DNA of 27,260 bases, from the NCBI GenBank assembly GCA_964370225.1, contig CAYJII010000035.1:1-27260 (forward strand). The letters are read 5' to 3'. Positions 7,342-15,034 of the stretch are shown here, piece by piece. The DNA is from CAYJII01 sp964370225. GTDB lineage: Bacteria; Bacillota; Clostridia; Oscillospirales; Ruminococcaceae. Each line of letters opens with the position of its first letter. The first letter of the stretch is position 1. A program made the position numbers and the translations under genes. The notes below the pieces were generated by a model, which was not told the DNA's origin, made no database searches, and saw only the letters and a list, made by a program, of their open reading frames with translations.

Positions 7342-8226
7342 ATGAGCAAAAACATGTTATTCATTGTCAACCCCGTCTCTGGGCGAGCTAATATGAAAAC
7401 GGAATTACTTGATGTTATAGATTTATTCACAAAAAACGACTATATCGTAACAGTTTATACAACGCAGTGCAAAGGCGATGCTACTGCATTTTGTGAAAAA
7501 AATGTATACAAATATGACATTGTAGTCTGCAGTGGGGGTGATGGCACACTAAATGAAGTGGTGACTGCTATCATTAATTCTGAGCATGATATCAAAGTAG
7601 GATATATTCCATCTGGTACGACTAATGACTTTGCAAATAGCATCGGTATCAGTAAAAATATCCATGAAGCTGCTGCTAATATTTTAAATGAAAATGAATT
7701 CTCCTGCGATGTAGGACTGATTAACGACAAAAACTTTTTGTATGTTGCTGCTTTTGGGATTTTCACAAATGTTTCGTATAGTACACCTCAAGAAGCAAAA
7801 AATTTCTTAGGAGGCTTTGCTTATCTGCTCGAAAGTGCGAAATGTCTTACGGATATTAAGAGCTACCGTCTAAAAATATTAGCTAATGGCATGACTATTG
7901 AAGACGATTTTATTTTCGGTATGATAAGTAATTCCAATAGTGTTGGTGGTTTTAAAAATTTAACATCGCAAAAGGTTGAACTAAACGACGGATTGTTTGA
8001 AGTTTTGCTTGTAAAAATGCCTGCAAATATAATTGAATTTAGAAAAGTAATGAAAGATTTACTATCGCATAACCTAGATTCTGAACATATATATAGGTTT
8101 TTATCTAGTAGCATTGATGTGCTTAGCGAGAGTGAGCTTACTTGGTCGATAGATGGCGAATTTGGCGGAGATTTAACTTTAGTTTCAATCAAAAATTTAA
8201 AAGAAGCAATTACAATTATGCTTTAG
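7342..8226 (+). CDS. Diacylglycerol kinase-like lipid kinase (YegS/DgkB/BmrU family)
   Basis: This 294-residue ATP-dependent lipid kinase has the DAGK catalytic domain at the N-terminus. FIVNPVSGRA (7-16), GGDGTLNEV (65-73) and PSGTTNDFA (90-98) form the nucleotide site. The C-terminal beta-sandwich ends with WSIDGEFGG, the conserved segment preceding the last strands. The family includes DgkB, which recycles diacylglycerol from lipoteichoic acid synthesis, and YegS/BmrU, so phosphorylation of diacylglycerol or a related lipid at the inner membrane surface is likely. The ATG follows AAGGAGCG at suitable spacing. It stands alone, divergent from the padR operon and upstream of gltX. The exact lipid cannot be told from the sequence. 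Confidence 0.88.
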   Translation: MSKNMLFIVNPVSGRANMKTELLDVIDLFTKNDYIVTVYTTQCKGDATAFCEKNVYKYDIVVCSGGDGTLNEVVTAIINSEHDIKVGYIPSGTTNDFANSIGISKNIHEAAANILNENEFSCDVGLINDKNFLYVAAFGIFTNVSYSTPQEAKNFLGGFAYLLESAKCLTDIKSYRLKILANGMTIEDDFIFGMISNSNSVGGFKNLTSQKVELNDGLFEVLLVKMPANIIEFRKVMKDLLSHNLDSEHIYRFLSSSIDVLSESELTWSIDGEFGGDLTLVSIKNLKEAITIML

Positions 8227-8372
8227 CACATGCTTAAAATTTTTTGATAGACTGCCTATTTACGGAAAATGATATTCTGCTATCCAAAACTTATATGCTC
8301 TCGGTGAAATGTTAACATAACTTTATCGTAAAAATTTATATGATTATAGTAATAATAAAATTTAATTTATTT

Positions 8373-8408
8373 CCTTCAAAAAGCAATTCAAATATTGTTT
8401 TTTGAGGG
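8373..8408. repeat. Inverted repeat overlapping the gltX -35 region
   Basis: Arms 8373-8387 and 8394-8408 can pair over 15 positions (13 Watson-Crick, 2 G-T) around a 6-base loop. No T-tract follows, so it is not a good terminator for the lipid kinase gene. It covers the predicted -35 box of gltX, so a regulatory role is possible. Confidence 0.5.
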
Positions 8409-8423
8409 AAATTATGTTATAAT
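8395..8423 (+). promoter_or_regulatory. Candidate promoter for gltX-glnS
   Basis: TTGTTT (8395-8400) and a perfect TATAAT (8418-8423) are 17 bases apart with a TGT extension. It lies about 29 bases before the gltX start codon, so the leader is very short and leaves no room for a T-box. Confidence 0.55.
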
Positions 8424-8451
8424 GATTTTTAAAATGTTAAGGAGAATAGTA

Positions 8452-10095
8452 ATGAGTAATTTATCCGATTTAATTTTTAAGGATTTAACTTTGACTAAAG
8501 AAGAAGTTTTAGATAAATATCCGAAAAGAACTTTAAAAGAAGGCGCAAAGGTAACTAGAATGGCGCCAAGCCCTACTGGTTTTATCCATTTAGGGAATTT
8601 ATATGGTGCTTTTATAGATGAGCGTCTTGCACATCAAAGCGGTGGTACTTTTTATCTTAGAATTGAGGACACCGACAAAAAAAGAGAAGTTGAAGGTGGA
8701 GTAGAAACAATAATAACTGCGTTTAACAAATTTGGTTTTATCTTTGATGAAGGTGCTACGCTTTCTGATGACAATGGTGAATATGGTCCATACCGCCAAC
8801 GCCAAAGAGAGCAAATTTATAAAGTGTTCGCAAAAGAGCTAGTAGATAGCGAGCTTGCTTACCCATGTTTTTGTAAAGAGGACGAGCTAACTGCAATGCG
8901 TGAAAATCAAGCAGCTAACAAAGAAAACTTCGGCTACTATGGTAAATACGCAAAATGTTCCACTTTATCAAAAGAGGAAGCAGCTGCTAAAATTAATGCT
9001 GGTGAGCAATTTGTTTTGCGTTTGCGCTCACAGGGCAGCATTGAAAATAAAGTTCGTCATGATGATCTTGTTAAAGGTAAACTAGAAGTTACTCAAAACG
9101 ACCAACATGTAGTTATCTTAAAAGCTGATGGAATTCCAACATACCACTTTGCACATGTAATCGATGATTACTTAATGGGGACAACCCATGTTGTACGTGG
9201 AGAAGAGTGGCTTGCAACTTTACCGATACATTTGGAGCTTTTTGATACACTCAAATTTAAGCGTCCTAAATATCTTCACACTTCACATCTAATGAAAATT
9301 GATGAGGAAACTGGGAATAAAAGAAAACTTTCCAAAAGAAAAGACCCAGAACTCGCACTTGATTACTATCATGAACAGGGTTTCCCTGTTAAATCTGTGA
9401 AAGAATATCTACTAACACTTATTAATTCAAATTTTGAGGACTGGCGTCGAGCTAATCCTGATAGCGATATGAATAATTTTGAGTTTAGTATTAAAAAAAT
9501 GTCCGCTTCTGGTGCATTATTTGATATGAACAAACTAAGAGATGTCTCAAAAACTGTTGTATCAAAAATGACTGCAGTTGAAGTTTATGACGAGGTTGCA
9601 GCTTGGAGTTTAGCGTATAATAAAAATTTTAACGAAGTTTTCACTAAAGACCCAGAATTTTCACAAGCTATTTTAGCAATAGGTAGAGGTGGCAAAAAAC
9701 CACGTAAAGATATAGCAGTTTATTCGGAGGTTCCGTCTTACATGGGCTTTATGTTTGATGCTATGTTCTCCCCTATTTATGAGTACGAAGAAAATGTTAA
9801 GTCAGATGTAAGAGATATTTTAAACGAATACATTGAAATTTATGATGATAATGATGATCAATCTGCTTGGTTTGATAAAATAAAAGACCTTGGTGTAAAA
9901 CTGGGTTATGCTGCAGAAACTAAAGAATACAAAGCAAATCCTGATGCTTACAAAGGACATGCAGGAGATATCTCAGGAGTTATAAGAATGGCAGTTGTAG
10001 GAAGCAAAAACTCGCCAGATATGTATAGCATCTTAAAAATACTAGGTAAAGATAAAGTTATCGAAAGAATGAATAAAGCACTAAGCAAAGTTTAA
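8452..10095 (+). CDS. gltX: Glutamyl-tRNA synthetase
   Basis: This 547-residue class I aminoacyl-tRNA synthetase charges tRNA(Glu) with glutamate. The first catalytic signature is MAPSPTGFIHLGN (37-49, HIGH-type). Conserved segments IEDTD and GPYRQRQR follow, then GIPTYHFAHVIDDYLMGTTHVVRGEEWL (227-254) in the tRNA/amino-acid site, and KLSKR (292-296) as the KMSKS loop. A helical anticodon-binding C-terminus completes it. It belongs to a clostridial variant somewhat longer than the usual 480-500 residues. The start is the ATG at 8452, preceded by AAGGAGAAT; frame upstream is open but lacks a ribosome site. glnS follows 12 bases downstream. Since a dedicated GlnRS is present, this enzyme may be a discriminating GluRS, but that cannot be proved from sequence alone. 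Confidence 0.95.
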   Translation: MSNLSDLIFKDLTLTKEEVLDKYPKRTLKEGAKVTRMAPSPTGFIHLGNLYGAFIDERLAHQSGGTFYLRIEDTDKKREVEGGVETIITAFNKFGFIFDEGATLSDDNGEYGPYRQRQREQIYKVFAKELVDSELAYPCFCKEDELTAMRENQAANKENFGYYGKYAKCSTLSKEEAAAKINAGEQFVLRLRSQGSIENKVRHDDLVKGKLEVTQNDQHVVILKADGIPTYHFAHVIDDYLMGTTHVVRGEEWLATLPIHLELFDTLKFKRPKYLHTSHLMKIDEETGNKRKLSKRKDPELALDYYHEQGFPVKSVKEYLLTLINSNFEDWRRANPDSDMNNFEFSIKKMSASGALFDMNKLRDVSKTVVSKMTAVEVYDEVAAWSLAYNKNFNEVFTKDPEFSQAILAIGRGGKKPRKDIAVYSEVPSYMGFMFDAMFSPIYEYEENVKSDVRDILNEYIEIYDDNDDQSAWFDKIKDLGVKLGYAAETKEYKANPDAYKGHAGDISGVIRMAVVGSKNSPDMYSILKILGKDKVIERMNKALSKV

Positions 10096-10107
10096 AGGAG
10101 AATAATA

Positions 10108-11760
10108 ATGGATATTAAACCAAATTTTATTACAGAAGTTATTGATGCCGACTTAAAAGAAGGTAGAGAAACTTCGATTTGCACTCGTTTCCCTCCTGAG
10201 CCAAATGGATATCTTCATATCGGCTCAGCTAAGGCGATATATATCAACTGGAGTATCGCAAAAAAATATGGTGGGAAATTTAATCTACGTTTTGATGACA
10301 CTAACCCTGAAAAAGAAGAGGTTGAATATGTAAACTCCATCACTGAGGATTTAATTTGGCTTACAGGCGAAAAACCGACTGGGGGGATTTTCTTTGGTTC
10401 GGATTATTTCCAAAAATGCTATGATTTTGCTGTAAAGCTCATTGAAGACGGAAAAGCTTTCGTTTGCGATTTGTCGCAAGAGGAAATGCGAGAATACCGT
10501 GGTACATTAACAGAGCCTGGAAAAGATAGTCCTTATAAAAACCGCTCCGTTGAAGAAAATTTAAGGCTTTTTGAGCAGATGAAAAACGGAGAATTTGATG
10601 AAGGGGAAAAAACTCTACGTGTAAAAATTGACATGACTTCATCAAATACGAATATGCGTGACCCTGTAATTTATCGTGTACTAAAAGCTCATCATCACAG
10701 ACAAGGTGACGATTGGTGCATATACCCAATGTACGATTATGCTCACCCAATTCAAGATGCTATTGAGGGAGTGACCCATTCACTTTGCTCGAATGAATTT
10801 ATTAATCACAGACCACTATATGATTGGGTTCTTGATAATATTAATCCACCGAGCAGACCGCATCAATACGAATTTGGGCGCATGAACGTTACCCATACTG
10901 TTATGAGCAAAAGATACTTGCGTGAACTTGTTGAAACCGGTAAGGTTGAAGGTTGGGACGACCCAAGGATGCCTACTTTATCTGGGTTAAGACGCAGAGG
11001 TCTAACAAATACAGCGATACTTGACTTCGTTGAAAGAGCTGGCGTTGCTAAGGATAACACAACTATCGACGTGAAGCTTTTGGAACACTGTCAACGTGAG
11101 GAGCTTAACACTTCTGCAATCAGAAGAGTAGCAATTTTAGACCCTATTAAGGTGACAATAAAGAATTACCCTGAGGATAAAACTGAAACTTTCTTGCTTC
11201 CAAACAACCCACAAGATGAAAATGCTGGGAAGAGAGAAGTTGTGTTTACAAAAGAAATTTATATCGAGCGTGAGGATTTTGCAGAGGTTCCCCCACCGAA
11301 ATATCAACGACTAAAAACTGATAACGAAGTGCGATTAATGGGGTCTTATATCATAAAACTAGATGAAATGATAAAAGATGAAAATGGCAATTTATTAGAG
11401 CTTGTTTGTACCGCTGACATTGAAACACGCAACAATATGCCTGCCGATGGCAGAAAAATCAAAGGTACAATCCACTGGGTTTCTGCAAAAGAATGTACTT
11501 ATGCAGATGTTTATGAATATGATTATTTATTTAATATTGAAAATGTAAACGATGTTCCAGATGATGCAAATTATCTTGATTATCTGAATGAAAACTCACT
11601 GATAATTCGCAAAAACTGCGTGCTTGAAAAGCAAACTGCTACTGACGAAGTAGGCACTAGAATGCAATTTGTACGTACTGGTTATTTTATTAAGGATAAA
11701 GAAAATCGTTATAATAAAATCGTTTCACTAAAAGATAGTTTTGCTAGAACCTTAAAATAA
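10108..11760 (+). CDS. glnS: Glutaminyl-tRNA synthetase
   Basis: This 550-residue class I synthetase charges tRNA(Gln) directly with glutamine. It carries the GlnRS form of the HIGH motif, PPEPNGYLHIGS (29-40), which distinguishes it from GluRS (PSPTG). Further signatures are RFDDTNPEKE (61-70), the hallmark of GlnRS, DWCIYPMYDYAHPIQDAIE in the active site, and VMSKR (265-269) as the KMSKS loop. The C-terminal half is the two-barrel anticodon-binding domain typical of GlnRS. Length matches E. coli GlnRS. AAGGAGAAT precedes the ATG, and it is co-transcribed with gltX. Most Bacillota lack GlnRS and use misacylation plus GatCAB amidation, so this gene marks a lineage that acquired or kept the direct route. 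Confidence 0.96.
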   Translation: MDIKPNFITEVIDADLKEGRETSICTRFPPEPNGYLHIGSAKAIYINWSIAKKYGGKFNLRFDDTNPEKEEVEYVNSITEDLIWLTGEKPTGGIFFGSDYFQKCYDFAVKLIEDGKAFVCDLSQEEMREYRGTLTEPGKDSPYKNRSVEENLRLFEQMKNGEFDEGEKTLRVKIDMTSSNTNMRDPVIYRVLKAHHHRQGDDWCIYPMYDYAHPIQDAIEGVTHSLCSNEFINHRPLYDWVLDNINPPSRPHQYEFGRMNVTHTVMSKRYLRELVETGKVEGWDDPRMPTLSGLRRRGLTNTAILDFVERAGVAKDNTTIDVKLLEHCQREELNTSAIRRVAILDPIKVTIKNYPEDKTETFLLPNNPQDENAGKREVVFTKEIYIEREDFAEVPPPKYQRLKTDNEVRLMGSYIIKLDEMIKDENGNLLELVCTADIETRNNMPADGRKIKGTIHWVSAKECTYADVYEYDYLFNIENVNDVPDDANYLDYLNENSLIIRKNCVLEKQTATDEVGTRMQFVRTGYFIKDKENRYNKIVSLKDSFARTLK

Positions 11761-11831
11761 AGTATTTGTCCGCAGATAAACAGAACACCTTAGCGGTGTG
11801 AAAACTGCTACTGTGTGAAATAGCTTTTCAA

Positions 11832-11870
11832 AAAAAGCAGTGTGAATTAAATTCACACTGCTTTTTAATG
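11832..11870. terminator. Bidirectional intrinsic terminator
   Basis: A perfect 16-bp inverted repeat (11832-11847 with 11851-11866) with a 3-base loop has A-run and T-run shoulders. It ends gltX-glnS on the plus strand and the EAL gene on the minus strand, whose stop codon lies within the right shoulder. Confidence 0.85.
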
Positions 11871-12848
11871 CGTAATACAAAACAACTCTGCTGGCACTGG
11901 TTTTGAATAGTAATAACCTTGTGCAATTTCGCAGTTAACGCATTCTAAAAACGCTACTTGCTCAATAGTTTCTACGCCCTCCGCTACTGTCTTTATATTT
12001 AATTTTTTTGCCAAGTCGATAACTGACTCTATCACAATATTTCCTTTTTCCTCATTAGTGTTGTTTGTTAAAAAGCTTTTATCCATCTTAATGATGTCTA
12101 CATTCAAGTTTTTAAGTAGCCCCAACGAGGAATATCCCGAACCAAAATCATCCATCGATAGTACAAAACCACTTTCGTGCAATGAATTTAGTATATTCAC
12201 CATACGCCTCTCGTTATTTATCATTGTACTTTCTGTAAGCTCAATTTCAATAAATTTTCGTGGGATTCCATAGCCACTTACCACTTTTTTAATTTGCTCC
12301 ACAATCTTTTCGTTCTCCATATGAATTCTTGAAAAATTCACAGAAATAGGTATGCATTTCTCACCTTCATCGAGCCATTTCCTTATTTGCTTACAAGCGC
12401 TTTCTAACATATAAAAATCAAGCTTTTCTATAAATCCGTTTAATTCAAACAGAGGTATAAAGTCACATGGTGATATGATATTTCCATTTTTTTCCTGCCA
12501 CCTAACTAATGCCTCTGCACCAATTATCCTTGATGTTTTAATATTATATTTTGGCTGTAGGTATAGCTTAAACTCGTTATTTTTTAAAGCATATTCCATC
12601 TTTTTAGATATATTTTTATCCTCACTTCCCACTTCCCTTACGCTTTGACTAATAACTTTAATTTCGTGCAATGATAGTATTTTAAGTGTGACAATCCCAA
12701 TTATGCTGATTATAACTGCAGTTGCACAAACTGAGGCAAAGATGACGTGTTGCTGAGTTTTCTGAAAAATGACACAAGCGCTATATACTAAAGAGATAAG
12801 CGCTAATACAGATATAAATATCAGAATATTTTGTTTTCTTTCTGACAT
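11865..12848 (-). CDS. Membrane-anchored EAL-domain c-di-GMP phosphodiesterase
   Basis: This 327-residue protein has two N-terminal transmembrane helices (about 8-28 and 37-57) joined by a very short loop, then a cytoplasmic EAL domain (about 85-325). The domain should hydrolyse cyclic di-GMP to pGpG. All catalytic features appear present: the EAL motif at 112-114 (GAEALVRW), Asn171 in SVNFSR, Glu203 in EIELTES, the Asp pair 233-234 in MDDFGSGYSS, Lys254 in IIKMDKSF, Glu290 in VAEGVET, and Gln310 in AQGYYYSKP. There is no GGDEF domain, so it is a dedicated phosphodiesterase, and no large extracytoplasmic sensor, so its input is unknown. AGGAGGTCC precedes the ATG. It is monocistronic. Confidence 0.92.
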   Translation of the reverse strand: MSERKQNILIFISVLALISLVYSACVIFQKTQQHVIFASVCATAVIISIIGIVTLKILSLHEIKVISQSVREVGSEDKNISKKMEYALKNNEFKLYLQPKYNIKTSRIIGAEALVRWQEKNGNIISPCDFIPLFELNGFIEKLDFYMLESACKQIRKWLDEGEKCIPISVNFSRIHMENEKIVEQIKKVVSGYGIPRKFIEIELTESTMINNERRMVNILNSLHESGFVLSMDDFGSGYSSLGLLKNLNVDIIKMDKSFLTNNTNEEKGNIVIESVIDLAKKLNIKTVAEGVETIEQVAFLECVNCEIAQGYYYSKPVPAELFCITH

Positions 12849-12878
12849 ACGGACCTCCTAAAAAGTAAAATTCGGACT

Positions 12879-12905
12879 AAATATATTTTTTGAAAAAATA
12901 TATTT
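12879..12905. repeat. 13-bp perfect AT-only inverted repeat upstream of EAL gene
   Basis: Arms 12879-12891 and 12893-12905 are perfectly complementary around a single base. The repeat lies about 30 bases before the EAL start codon, in the likely leader or promoter. AT-only composition makes chance more likely, so an operator role is only a possibility. Confidence 0.4.
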
Positions 12906-13007
12906 TTCATACACAAAAGTAATTGTTAAATATTGTTATAAGAAATTTTTGCATTAAAATATATTATTAACTACATTAAATTAATCCAAATAATTCACTC
13001 ACATTTC

Positions 13008-13036
13008 TTGATTAAATTATAGATTAGTGATATACT
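13008..13036 (+). promoter_or_regulatory. Promoter of the TauE-anSME-GTPase/NYN-tyrA-prfB operon
   Basis: TTGATT (13008-13013) and TATACT (13031-13036) are exactly 17 bases apart with a TGA extended -10. It is the only clear promoter before five closely spaced plus-strand genes. Confidence 0.6.
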
Positions 13037-13095
13037 TAAAAGAATAATGTAAAAAAAATCAGAATTTGAGAAAAATATACACGATGGAGGAATAC

Positions 13096-13890
13096 ATGGA
13101 AATTATCTTAGTTTTATTAATTAGCCTTTCCGCCTCGATAATAGGATCAATCACTGGTGTTGGTGGTGGTATTCTGATGAAACCGCTACTTGACTTATTC
13201 GGCATAATGAGCGTTAGTGCAGTTAGTTTTCTCTCCGGGTGCACCGTGCTAACCATGAGCGGTGTTTCACTACTAAGAAGTAGAAATAATGGTGTCGTTT
13301 TGCAGCTAAAAGTAAGCTCAATGCTCGCAGTTGGAGCAATGAGCGGTGGAGTAATCGGGAATGTGTTATTCGAGCAAGCAAAAGCTATTTTCCCGTCAGA
13401 AAACACAGTTGGTTTGATACAAGCGAGCCTACTTTTGCTCATAACACTGCTTGTTTTGTTTTATTGCAACGTAAAACAAAAACTTCGCTCGTTCACTTTT
13501 TCTGGCTATGCATCAAGCATTAGTGTTGGATTCACATTAGGAGTAATGTCCTCTTTTTTAGGAATTGGTGGTGGTCCGATGAATTTGGCGATACTCTACC
13601 TTTTCTTTTCAATGGACGTGAAGACAGCTGCAAAAAATTCGCTCTTTATTATATTTTTCTCCCAAATTTCAAATTTACTTATAACTGTTTCTGGAAATAA
13701 TATACCTGACATTAATATTTATTTTCTTATTTTCATGGTATCAGGTGGAGTAATCGGTGCATTAATTGGCAGTAAACTTACCAATATACTATCAAATAAG
13801 CAAACCGAAATTGCTTTCCAGATTTTACTTGTGATTATTAGCGGAATTTGTATTTATAATATGATAAATTTTTCTGCTCCAACTATATAA
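13096..13890 (+). CDS. TauE/SafE-family sulfite/organosulfur exporter-like permease
   Basis: This 264-residue integral membrane protein has seven to eight predicted membrane helices in two related halves. Each half opens with the family's glycine motif: GSITGVGGG (17-25) and SSFLGIGGGP (152-161). The TauE/SafE family (DUF81) exports sulfite, sulfoacetate and related anions, though most members are uncharacterised. The ATG at 13096 is chosen because GGAGG lies 5 bases upstream; an upstream in-frame TTG would add ten residues without a ribosome site. It heads the operon and is followed after 14 bases by a sulfatase-maturase-like gene. This makes export of sulfite or sulfate released in the cell a reasonable guess, but no sulfatase or sulfonatase is seen nearby. 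Confidence 0.85.
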   Translation: MEIILVLLISLSASIIGSITGVGGGILMKPLLDLFGIMSVSAVSFLSGCTVLTMSGVSLLRSRNNGVVLQLKVSSMLAVGAMSGGVIGNVLFEQAKAIFPSENTVGLIQASLLLLITLLVLFYCNVKQKLRSFTFSGYASSISVGFTLGVMSSFLGIGGGPMNLAILYLFFSMDVKTAAKNSLFIIFFSQISNLLITVSGNNIPDINIYFLIFMVSGGVIGALIGSKLTNILSNKQTEIAFQILLVIISGICIYNMINFSAPTI

Positions 13891-13904
13891 ACGGAGGAAT
13901 AACA

Positions 13905-15023
13905 ATGCCACCCATTCATTTATTAATAAAACCTGCGTCTTCCCTATGCAATTTAAACTGTACATACTGTTTTTATCACGATATTTCTGATAAGCGAGAA
14001 ATTGCTTCTTATGGAATTATGGAAGATGATACTATAAAAAACATAATAAAAAAAGCGTTAGATTATGCAGAAGGAGATTGCACTATCGCATATCAAGGTG
14101 GCGAACCTACACTTGCTGGATTAGATTTTTTTAAGAAAACTATTGAATATCAAAATAAATATAATCATAAAAATATTGTAATCAATAATGCTATCCAAAC
14201 AAATGCCACCACTATTACCGATGAGTGGGCAGAATTTTTTCATGATAATAAATTCCTAGTCGGCGTTTCTCTAGATGGAAGCTCTAATGTTCATGATACA
14301 TTTAGAGTGGATAAAAATAAAAATGGAACATTTACTAAAGTAATGGACGGAATTAAAATTCTACAAAAGCATGCAGTCGATTTTAATATTCTCACTGTAG
14401 TAAACTCGCATACAGCTAAACAAATTAGTAAAGTGTATCGCTTTTTCAAAACGAAAAAATTTGAGTACATGCAGTTTATTACATGTCTTGACCCACTAGG
14501 CGAAGCTCTTGGGAACGAGCCATATTCCCTATCTTCAAAAGCGTATGGAGACTTTCTATGCACGCTTTTTGATATGTGGTATGAAGATATTATCAGTGGA
14601 AACAGCGTACATATTAGACAATTTGAAAATTATATTGAAATGATACTGGGTTACCCACCCGAGTCATGCGGAATGAGTGGAATTTGTTCTTTTCAACATG
14701 TTATTGAAGCAAATGGCGATGTTTACCCATGCGACTTTTATGTACTCGATAAATTTCGTCTTGGAAATTTATGTGTTGATACATTTGAGGATATACAATC
14801 AAAGCGACACGAGATTAATTTTATAGAAGAGTCCGCTTTATTTCTAGAAGAGTGCAAAAGCTGCAAATACTTCCCCTTATGCAGAGGTGGTTGTAAGCGA
14901 TATCGCGAGTTTTTGCCTGACGGAACATACGGTATGAATAATTATTGTGAGTCTTATAAACTTTTTTTCTCTCATGCGGAAAAAAAGTTGTTTGAGCTTG
15001 CAAGACGATTTAGCAGAAGATAG
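13905..15023 (+). CDS. Anaerobic sulfatase-maturating enzyme (radical SAM/SPASM)
   Basis: This 372-residue radical SAM enzyme would oxidise an active-site Cys or Ser of a sulfatase to formylglycine without oxygen. The radical SAM cluster motif is C15-x3-C19-x2-C22 within KPASSLCNLNCTYCFY, followed by GGEPTL (65-70). The C-terminal SPASM domain has the full set of cluster cysteines at 255, 261, 276, 317, 320, 326, 330 and 348, and Asp277 next to Cys276. From memory this layout matches the characterised Clostridium perfringens enzyme residue for residue, including its proposed catalytic Asp, so function is well supported. GGAGG precedes the ATG. Its stop codon TAG forms part of the ribosome binding site of the next gene. 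No sulfatase substrate is encoded in the window; maturation of a peptide or other protein cannot be excluded. Confidence 0.88.
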   Translation: MPPIHLLIKPASSLCNLNCTYCFYHDISDKREIASYGIMEDDTIKNIIKKALDYAEGDCTIAYQGGEPTLAGLDFFKKTIEYQNKYNHKNIVINNAIQTNATTITDEWAEFFHDNKFLVGVSLDGSSNVHDTFRVDKNKNGTFTKVMDGIKILQKHAVDFNILTVVNSHTAKQISKVYRFFKTKKFEYMQFITCLDPLGEALGNEPYSLSSKAYGDFLCTLFDMWYEDIISGNSVHIRQFENYIEMILGYPPESCGMSGICSFQHVIEANGDVYPCDFYVLDKFRLGNLCVDTFEDIQSKRHEINFIEESALFLEECKSCKYFPLCRGGCKRYREFLPDGTYGMNNYCESYKLFFSHAEKKLFELARRFSRR

Positions 15024-15034
15024 GAGTTATTACA

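Noticed and set aside
8227..8451. T-box leader upstream of gltX
   Set aside because: No AGGGTGGNACCGCG-like T-box sequence or terminator is present, and the predicted leader is only about 25 bases.
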